Positions 55,829 through 64,000 of a stretch of DNA of 64,000 nt are shown here, one piece after another; the stretch's first letter is position 1, and each line of letters starts with the position of its first letter. Source of the DNA: Eretmocerus hayati (taxonomy: Eukaryota > Arthropoda > Insecta > Hymenoptera > Aphelinidae); assembly GCA_029851415.1 (NCBI GenBank), contig CM056741.1:147858522-147922521 (forward strand), written 5' to 3'. The translations under genes were made by a program, and so were the position numbers. The notes below the pieces were generated by a model, which was not told the DNA's origin, ran no database searches, and saw nothing but the letters and a program-made list of their open reading frames with translations.

Positions 55829-57985
55829 CTTTCTCTAAAGAGAAAGCTTTGTTTTCGACACAGCAAATTTTTGATCAATTTTTCCATTCAACTCAATATT
55901 TTCTTCAACATAATTCATCTTATCACAAAAGTGCTTCAACCATCTTATTCCTCTCGCCAAAATCTAACGATTGTAAGTAACACTTTTCTCCTTATAATCC
56001 TCAAAAACCCCCCAGTGACTCATCTCTCCGGCCCTTTGTCTGTGTCTGTGCGTGTGTGTGTATGTGTGTTGTTTTTTTTTTTGCGCCACGCTTTCTCTTC
56101 TACACTCCACTTTATCGATTTTTGCTTTTCTACAAGTTGTAGAGAATCACTCAGAGATGAGACCAGTGATTTGTCTGGTCTCCTCTCCAAATCGAATCGC
56201 ATTTAAACGTTTTTTGAGGTAAAATCGCTGAAATTGTGTACTTTCATACTAAAATATCTCTTTCTAACTTCACCTTACCCCAATTTTGATTACCTAGGCT
56301 ATGGTTTTTTTGGCTCAATCTATCTTTTGGTTAATACCGAAATTCCATTCAAACTCCATCAACGTAAATTTTTATAAAAAAACCAAAATTTCCAACAAAA
56401 ACAGCAATTTGAGCATGTTTAGACCTATTCTATCGAAATTCTGTTTTAACCAAATTACACGTTTTGCTAAAAAAACCTCACTTTAGGTAGCCCAAATCCC
56501 GATAACTATTCTCCTCAAAAAAATAACTCAAAATATACAAAAATATTCTTTTCAATATTCATACTTTCCTCATATCTCTCCTCTAAATTACTTTATGCAA
56601 ATTTCACTCAACTAAGTTGATACTTTTTTATCATTCTAAATCGATTGGTTCATACCGAATTTTCTCAAAATCCGTTTTAATGCATTCAAAATCCGATTTA
56701 TTCCCGAATAATCCAAATTTTTTCAAAATCCTTCATTTTTATAATCCTTACACTAACTATATTAAAATTTGCCCTCAACCATACTACATATATTCCATGG
56801 AAAACCCTAGTTTAGGTCATCTGAATTCCTCTAAAAGGCAATCTCCTTATAATAACTCAAAATATTAGAAGGAAATCGCATCTAAAATTCATTTTCCGCT
56901 ATTACCCACCCCCGAAACTAATATATACAAATTTTACTCAATTAAGTTTATACTTTTTCATCGTTCTAAATCGATTAGTTGATACCGAATTTTTCAAAAT
57001 CCTTTTAAATACATTCAAAATCCAATTTATTCCCGAAAAATCCAATTTTCTTTTTTAAAAACTCCATTTTTATGATCTTCTCACCAACTGTATCAAAATT
57101 TTTCCTCAACCAGACTACATATCTTTCATGAAAAACTCCAGTTTAGGTCATCTTAATTCCCCTAAAAGTGAATCTCGTAATAATAACCCAAAATGTTAGA
57201 AGAAAATTGCAGCTAAAATTCATTTTATCCTCATATCTCCCTCTACAACTAATCTATCCACCCCATGTAAAATATACGATTCCATGAACATATATGATCA
57301 TGGAATTCGAGGATTCCATGGTCGTATACGATCATAGGTAAAACCGTTCCAAATATTTTTCTTATTCCAGAAAATTGTGATATACTGATTCAAATCCATT
57401 CTAACGTCAATGCGTGACGTTACTGATCATATACTACTAAAGAAAAATCTTCTCAGGAGTCGGTCTCGAGTTTCAAAAAAGTGACATTTTTTACGAAACC
57501 TTTCTCTTCAGTGCTTCAAAAGTTCAAAACTTGAGAATGACTCCGGGAAAGGTTTTTTCTGAGAGATGTTTGATCAATGAGTGAGGTACTGATGTTACAC
57601 CAGTCGTAAATTAGTATATCACGTCTTTCCGGAATAAAAATGACAAATTTTTAAACCGACTTTATTTATGATCATATATGAACATGGAATCCACAGATTC
57701 CATGTTCATATATGTTCATGGAATCTTATGTTCTACATGGGACCTTTTAATGGACTAGAGAGATACTTTTGCCTCATTCTACATCGATTGGTTGGATCCA
57801 ATCATTGGATTGTGAGTGTGATATGAAATGCAATTAAATTAGATTGAAAAATGTAACTATTTTGTAGGAATCCCAATCATCATTTTGGAATTTGATCAGT
57901 TTTGCAAATTTCTCATTAGTTTCAGTGAACCTCTTAAACTATTTCGCTAAGAGAAAGCATTCTGCTAATCTCATTTAGCAGCGTA
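55829..57985. repeat. AT-rich insertion of about 330-bp tandem repeats
   Basis: This insertion splits the left arm of the foldback and may be flanked by TTTG (55825-55828, 57986-57989). It starts with the palindrome CTTTCTCTAAAGAGAAAG. Most of it is a diverged tandem array with a period near 331 bases: the phrase ATT.ACTCAA.TAAGTT.ATAC recurs at about 56600 and 56931, and related phrases occur earlier and after the MITE. Near its right end CTGCTAATCTCATTTAGCAG forms a hairpin. A MITE (57262-57741) sits inside. No gene is recognised. Confidence 0.55.
57262..57741. mobile_element. MITE, CCCATGT-end family, copy 3
   Basis: This 480-bp element has ends CCCATGTAAAATATACG and GTTCTACATGGG, with AC on both sides (57260-57261, 57742-57743). 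It is by eye identical to the copy 4.8 kb to the left apart from a 2-base indel, which implies very recent transposition. Confidence 0.85.
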
Positions 57986-59911
57986 TTTGGCCTATTTCTG
58001 GAAAATCAGAGCTCCGACTAGCCTCAATGTTTTTTTACGTACTTGAACGCATTTTCTTCATTAAGACTAGCACTTTTGAGAAAAAAATAGTCCGGAATCA
58101 ATCATGCAGCCTAGTAATTTCTAGGAACTATTTGCTGAGAGCAGATTTTAGCGATTTTTGGGCCTGCTTCGAAGCAATCTAGCTCCTACTAGACATGTGA
58201 TAATTGACTTCTGCAGATGGTTATTTTAAAGGTCTTGAAAATACCTACAATTTGACCACCTGTAGAAGTCGATTATCGTACTTTTTATAGGAGCTATAGC
58301 CGATACAAGTTGAGCAGTTTTGTAGAATGCCAAACTTTGGGCTCAATTTGAACAAATAATTTTTTTTCTTTCGACCCTAAACCTGTGCGAATATATTTTT
58401 CGATACTAATACTATCAATTAGAACAATAATCTGGGTGGGACATTCAATTCTCGATTTTATTCAGCCAATTTAAAACACCCTTTTTTGACTTTTTGCTTA
58501 AAACGCCAACACAGGCATGCCTCGCATATGCTTCCATCTGAGTGGTTTTGCACCAATCTGGGTGAAATTACTCCCCAAAGTACCCCCAAATATGTGTAAG
58601 AAGTTCCGAAGGCGAGCGTCAAGCCAGAAGCGAGCTGGAGGCTCAAACCATCAGGTCCGAGATGGGCATTATTTCGTCTATTTTGGGGCAGGCGAGCGGG
58701 AGCTCAGTTACCCGTGTTCTTGCCCACAAACGAGACGAGTGGCTAGAGCAGGGATACGAACATGTTCTTCCGACTCAAAATGACCATCCAAACACGATTC
58801 CTGGGTCAATTCAGCCCTAAATCTTCGTCATTTTGCAGTAGAGGCGCAAAATCTGTTATTCCGGAGTTTAACGTCGTTTGAGGATCGGTTGATATCCTAG
58901 GCACAAATTGACCCCGAAATCGTGTTAAGACGGTCATTTTGAGTCCAGAAAACATTTTGGAATCCCCATTCTAGCCACTCGTCTCGTTTGTGGGCAAGAA
59001 CACGAGGAATCGAGACCTCGCTCGCCTGCCCCAAAATAGACGAAATAATGCCCATCTCGGACCTGATGGTTTGAGCCTCCAGCTCGCTTCTGGCTTGAGG
59101 CTCGCCTCCGAAAGTTCTTACACATATTTGGGGGTAGTTTGGGGAGTAATTCCACCCAGATTGGTGCACAACAGCTCAGATGGAAGCATATGCGAGCCAT
59201 GCCTGTGTTGGCGTTTTAGGCAAAAAGTCAAAAAAGGGTGTTTTAAATTGGCTGAATGAAATCGAGAATTGAATGACCCACCTAGATTATTGTTCTAATT
59301 GATAGTATTGGTATCGAAAAACATATTCGCACAGGTTTGGGATCGAAAGAAAAAAATAGATTTTTTTAAATTGAGCCCAAAGTTTGGCGTTTTTACAAAA
59401 CTGCTCAACTTGTATCGGCTATAGCTCCTATAAAAAGTACGATAATCGACCTCTACAGGTGGTCAAATTGTAGGTTTTTTTAAGACCTTCAAAATGACTA
59501 CCTGCAGAAGTCGATTATCACATGTCTAGTAGGAGCTAGATTGCTTTGAAGCAGGCCCAAAAATCGCTAAAATCTGCTCTCAGCAAATAGTTCCTAGAAG
59601 TTACTAGGCTGCATGATTGATTCCGGACTATTTTTTTTTTTTCTAAATTGATAGTCTTAAAAAAGAAAATGCGCCCAAGTACGTAAAAGAAGATTGAGTC
59701 TAGTTGGAGCTCTGATTTTCCAGAAATAGGCCAACAAAGGGCCTAAAATAGACCTTCTGTGAGCTCTAGGGCCCGTGGAGGGCTTCGGAAAAATCCCAAA
59801 AAAATTTTTTTGTACTTTTTAAACATAGTATTAACGGAACAAAATTTTTTGGGATTCTTCCCAGACCCCCTGGTGACGCCTCTGGCTGAAATGCTCCGAA
59901 AAGACTCATAT

Positions 59912-60241
59912 ATCTTTAGTGCGTCTGACCGCATAAGTTCTTATACTACTTGCTCGAAAAGAAAAGTCTGTTGTTGCGTACTGATACCTTTTTGCGATTG
60001 ACTCCAAAATTAAAATTTGCATAATACACATAGTATAGTAGAACCTCCTGAGTGAAAAACCGCCCTAAGTAAAACGAAGTTTTTTGGAACTGTGACGTGG
60101 TGAGTCTCGGGCCTCCTGCCCGCGCCTCTCCTCGATTCACCGGTGACGATATCGCGAGCCGCGCAACGTCTGAGTGCTGCTCGTCGACCGTCGCAGGTGC
60201 ATCGTCAGCACCTTGACGTGGCTTTGCTCTCTCCCCTTTAG
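59912..60241. other. spacer, GC-rich in its right half
   Basis: From about 60090 the sequence becomes GC-rich and ends in a good pyrimidine tract and AG (TTTGCTCTCTCCCCTTTAG) that would serve as the acceptor of the candidate exon at 60242. Confidence 0.35.
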
Positions 60242-60370
60242 CACTACTTCATGGAGATGGTCGAGAGACCGCTCGAAGCGGCCAAGCCACCCAGACCATC
60301 TCGGGTGCGCTTCGCGTCGCGTTCCACACTTACCAGTTACATTTACTTTTCCAGGGATATAACGGCATCG
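60242..60370 (+). CDS. candidate internal exon, family unknown
   Basis: The exon is 129 bases (43 codons), preceded by a strong pyrimidine-rich acceptor and followed by a GTAAAG donor. The frame starts HYFMEMVERPLEAAKPPRP and stays open; if the donor is not used, it runs to TAA at 60395-60397. The GC content and the regular codon pattern contrast with the AT-rich surroundings. No family is recognised and no partner exon was found. On the minus strand a GTAAGTG donor-like sequence overlaps it, so the sense of transcription is uncertain. Confidence 0.28.
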
Positions 60371-60724
60371 GTAAAGTACATCTTGCCTATCATTTAAAAA
60401 TCTCCCTTACATCTCACCTATATGTGCCGAATTGCCCCGCCCCCCTTCCTCGTCTCAGAACCAACGGGTGTTTTACTCAAGGGGGTTTTACTGTCATTCT
60501 AAGAAAATACATAATTTTTATGAAACTTTTATCTTGGTAGTTAGAATCGAGGAGAAGTCAAATACTCGTTTTCATACTTAACCCTCAACGGCATTGATAA
60601 ACTTCCAAATTTTTTGACGATTTCAAGAAAATTCATAAACTGAAATAGCGGCCCCGATTTTATAATAATTCACAGTCAGCGTTAATTTGAATAGCCGGAA
60701 TATTACAAAAATTCATGAAGGTGT

Positions 60725-60970
60725 ATGGAAATTAGACATTTTTGTTATCTAAGATGCGTTCGAACAGAAGAGTCAAAAACCAGATTCACCCTTCAATTGT
60801 TCGTAATCACTTCAGCTACACCGTTACAATGGAGAGAAGAATCACTCGATAGTTATATCAGATTAACGTTGGGGTTGAACATTTCACGCGGATTAGGAGT
60901 TGGAGCGACTCTATTTTCTTGGCTTTCGATTTGTGCGGTGTACAAACTTCTTTTGAAAACCTTCAACTAA
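60725..60970 (+). CDS. possible small membrane-protein ORF or last exon
   Basis: The frame begins at an ATG and runs 81 codons to TAA. The C-terminal 30 residues include a hydrophobic segment (GLGVGATLFSWLSICAVY) that could cross a membrane, followed by KLLLKTF. A splice acceptor-like AATCACTTCAG lies inside, at about 60807-60817, so the second half could instead be a terminal exon. No family is recognised. Confidence 0.22.
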   Translation: MEIRHFCYLRCVRTEESKTRFTLQLFVITSATPLQWREESLDSYIRLTLGLNISRGLGVGATLFSWLSICAVYKLLLKTFN

Positions 60971-63900
60971 TTGATTGAAAATTCAACCAGTTGTCTCAGG
61001 GGTAGGATTATTTGAGATTGAGAAAAATTCTAGTCTTCAACTTTGTCGGTAATTCAAAGAAATCGAATGCAACCGAGTCGATGAAGAAAGTGGATTGAAA
61101 GTTTGGTAGAAACATACGCTCTCAAATTCAAAAGAGTAATGCACTTGTGGGAATTTTCTCTTCGTCACAGGATGAAATTTGAACGAGTTCAATGCTCTTA
61201 GGCTGGGAAAATGAGAAGATGAGCAAAAATTTGTTGCGACCGAGTGAGGTGAGGACCACCGAGATGCACACGGTACCGGGGAAGCATTCACGAGGAAAGA
61301 GCGCTGTTAACACATGTTTTCCTTGAGCGAAATGGAGCGTGGAGTTCCCGATCACGATCAGGTAATAAGTATCGCACAGCTGCACTGTCATATATCGTCC
61401 AAAGAGATTCGACCTTTCTGTACAAGTAATGGCTCTTTCATTTTTTCATCAACATCAGCAGTGCAGTGTCAGTAGGCGTAAGTCACATCAAAAAATAATT
61501 GTGTTTAAGCCACATCGCAAGCGCATCCGTCCGTTCATTTTTCCCGCCTCATCGCGCATTAAATACTCGTTGATCAATATGCGGATGCGTTACGCGAACC
61601 CGGTTACGTAACATATACATGGAGGCTTTCTCGGAAATTCCTGACGCCCTCCTACCCTTTCTTGCTGTTTTGGATCATTGAAGATTCGGTGAGAAACGAA
61701 AGGGAAAGATAATAATAAAAGGTAAAAGAAGCTCGCCCACGAAGCTTCTGATGCTGCACTCGTAACAGTCCATATCTCTGCCGGCCATTCGCATATGACA
61801 CGCATACACACACGCTTATTTTATTCGTATCAGTGTGGATGTAGAGAGAGTGGGTCGGATTCGCGCTACGCCTGACTAATTTTAGGCCCCCGACCGAGGC
61901 GCGAATATCGTCGACCTTTTTATTCGCTTAATATACTCTGTGAGCTGCTGGGCGAATTATTAGAGCCACGCTAAGCGGCCCTCGGCTATAATTTAACCGT
62001 ATTGACGTCTCAACAGCGCGCAGGAAATCCCGAACGCACAAAATTCGCCCTATACGCGAGAGAGTGGAGGCGGGGTAAAAAGTGGTCCAGCGAAACTTTT
62101 GCAAACGTGTACGAGTATTGCGAAGATGGTGGAATGCGTCCGCGATTGGGGTCCGATCTTGGATTATATACAGTAAATACAACAGCCAAAATCGCTTGCT
62201 TGCAGAGAACGCGTCATGCATCAGCAGGTGAGTGACGGGCGCGTTCACGAGGCGCAAGCTCTCTCTCTCCCTCTCTCTGTCGAGTGAGGGCGAGGATAAA
62301 AAAGGAGCCCAGATTTGCGAAGAAAAAGCGCTGCAGAGCCTTGCACAGATCACAAAGCGACACTCAATACGTTCTCACGCGTCGCTTCGTGCGAGATCGG
62401 TATTCGGGCACTTTGACTGGTATATAGCATCAGGGATCATCAGTGCATTTTCTCGTGGATGGTAAGAAATCGTTACTGGGCATCGGTCTTGGCGATCTTT
62501 AAATGTATTTTGAGCCTTTGTGTCTTGTGCATTAGTTTGAGGATGTCGTCCGGGATTTCGTATAGATCAGGTGCAATTCCGTTGTGCAGAGTTGCGAGGG
62601 CTCATTTGGTTTGGCGCAGCTATTGGTCGACGAGCTCACTATCTTCCCCGAATCTGGCTGATGTAACTTGACGTTTCCGGTCGCAGTTTCAGATCCCGGA
62701 TTTGTCCTCTCTAATTGATGATGCATGAGAAAGCTGCGGGGCTTATACATATATGGGACAGTATAAAGCTGGTGAATTAGAACGTGCTTTGAACTTGCAC
62801 TATACGAGCTAGTCATGCGGCATGCTCCTCTCTTTACTTATTGCAGAATATGCTCATTATAACTAAGGGCTCATCTTGTGGCACTTCTGTGCTGCAAATC
62901 TATCTTGACCATATGATTAGTACCACTCTCGCTCATACCGTCCTTGATCAACATTGTTTGATCAGGAAGGGTATTTTTATGGATCCTCAGTTTTGAACTG
63001 TGAAGAGCATGACCAACTCAAACCTGAGTTAGAAAATACTTGGTCGACTCAACATCTCGAATTCACTTGCAGATTGAAGCTGGTTAATCAAATAAATCAA
63101 AACACAGAGTTCTCCGTTCCGATATCTAGGTTCAAGTTCAGACAACAGAATAGTGCCCGTTCTGGCGTTAACTCCATGAACAATGGGCATGCATGCGACT
63201 AGCTTTGATTTCCTATTTGACATTTTTTTTTATAACCAGTCAAAGCTAATCGAGTACATTTAAGAGTACGCCTATTTATTTTAAAACTATCGATGAGGAT
63301 CTTAGGGGAATTAGTAATTTTTTTAGGCAGTTTGCGTAGCGATATCTATTTTAAGTTTGTCCCAGAATGGATGAAGTTGAATCGCACACAAGACGAAGAA
63401 AACAGCTGAGTCCAATTTAATCGAATAACAGCACACCCCACTAGCTTGGCCTGCATTCTTGATGCTTTTGGTCGACGCGTAGTGGAAATTCACTCCTGAA
63501 AAAACGTTGAAAGCCAAGAGCTCGTCATTGTCATGTCTGAGAAAAAGAGGGGGTGGTCACCAAAGGACATGGAGGAAACATTCCTTGCACTGGAATGCGT
63601 CAGGCACTCGGCTAATGATCACAATTAGAATTTTCGTGCAGCAAGATGTACGACTACAGTACACACCCATTCCTCGTAGCACTTGAAATCGGATCGCGCG
63701 TTCTGCAAGTTCCCGTTGCACTTGATTTTTTTCGCGACCGCGAGTGCTTTCGCTCGTCCCGGATTTTTCTTTGTCAGTCTCGACGTACTAATTATCACTG
63801 ATGTGTTAGCATCTCTCAACTGGCTCCGCAATCGTCTACCCGTCACTTTTTTTAGCTCCTCATTTCTAACCCATATGCGATCTTGATCGTATAACTTTTG

Positions 63901-64000
63901 AGATCGTGACGAGAGACAAATTGTTGTGAATTTTCCCACCAGCTAATTATTTATTCTGTATCACTTGCCATTAATGCTTTACCGGAACCTTGCAATTATG
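60971..64000. other. no recognised gene
   Basis: Several open frames exist, for example minus strand 61928-62353 and 63625-63939, but none has a recognisable domain. The part around 61850-62500 is GC-richer, with (CT)n near 62260-62280, and could be promoter-like. TATATAG at 62421 lies 21 bases before a TCAGTG initiator-like sequence, shorter than usual. Confidence 0.3.

Larger units (their letters stand above)
55651..59911. mobile_element. foldback element with a split left arm
   Basis: Outer blocks at 55651-55828 and 59735-59911 are inverted copies (for example TTTCGGAGCATTTCAGCC and CCTCCACGGGCCCTAG). Inner arms at about 57986-58800 and 58915-59740 are also inverted copies. In the right arm the two blocks are continuous, so the left arm was split by a later insertion at 55829-57985. 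The unsplit element would be about 2.1 kb with arms near 1 kb. Open frames of 60-90 codons appear in both arms as mirror images and carry no recognised domain. The exact terminus and target duplication are unclear. Confidence 0.65.

Noticed and set aside
61928..62353. 141-codon minus-strand frame
   Set aside because: Includes translated (GA)n simple sequence and no recognisable domain.

Overview
The window is eukaryotic genomic DNA, most likely from an insect. It has short candidate introns of 59 to 85 bases with GT...AG ends, no bacterial-type operons, and several arthropod-type non-LTR retrotransposons. The species cannot be named from what is visible. Almost all recognisable content is repetitive: transposable elements nested in each other and in satellite arrays. 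Host coding evidence is thin and consists of a few candidate exons.

Layout. 0-8.7 kb: short terminal-inverted-repeat elements with CACTG-type ends (three copies), a candidate three-exon cysteine-rich secreted peptide (3746-4144), tandem and inverted units carrying a core resembling the internal promoter of 5S rRNA (5870-7330), and a 280-bp foldback element. 8.9-12.7 kb: a GC-rich block of unknown nature, the 3' end of a CR1/Jockey-like retrotransposon on the minus strand, and the first copy of a MITE family with CCCATGT ends. 14.3 kb: a convincing first coding exon for a signal peptide, followed by a long stretch with no recognised downstream exon. 18.8-20.7 kb: a candidate two-exon secreted peptide directly beside a near-perfect 1.48-kb palindrome. 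21.7-23.6 kb: a satellite built on ACTCG/CGAGT inverted motifs, interrupted by a tRNA-like insertion. 26.2-30.6 kb: further inverted-repeat elements.

30.7-36.4 kb holds a nearly intact R1-clade retrotransposon on the minus strand. Its ORF1 and ORF2 overlap by 8 nt, ORF2 is broken by one nonsense codon, and the element sits inside a (CT)n microsatellite. 36.5-38 kb: a TA-flanked inverted-repeat element with a second foldback MITE inside it. 39-45.5 kb: a satellite (143-bp monomer in its right part) hosting a foldback element and a full-length CR1-like retrotransposon (40513-44755) with an 8-bp target duplication and several disabling mutations.

45.8-53.4 kb is a 7.5-kb structure with roughly 2-kb inverted arms around a 3.1-kb core. 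The outer arms carry arrays of the palindrome TTCGCGTACGCGAA, and one arm contains a MITE essentially identical to another 4.8 kb away. 55.6-59.9 kb is another foldback element; one arm is split by an AT-rich array of about 330-bp repeats, which itself holds a MITE. 60-64 kb contains two possible exons and otherwise nothing recognised.

The most unusual items are the large inverted element with CG-rich palindromic arrays, the low-divergence palindrome that could give a long hairpin RNA, the 5S-promoter-bearing foldback, and the R1-type element lodged in a (CT)n tract. All boundaries come from reading the sequence by eye. No database search was possible, so family names are by motif only.
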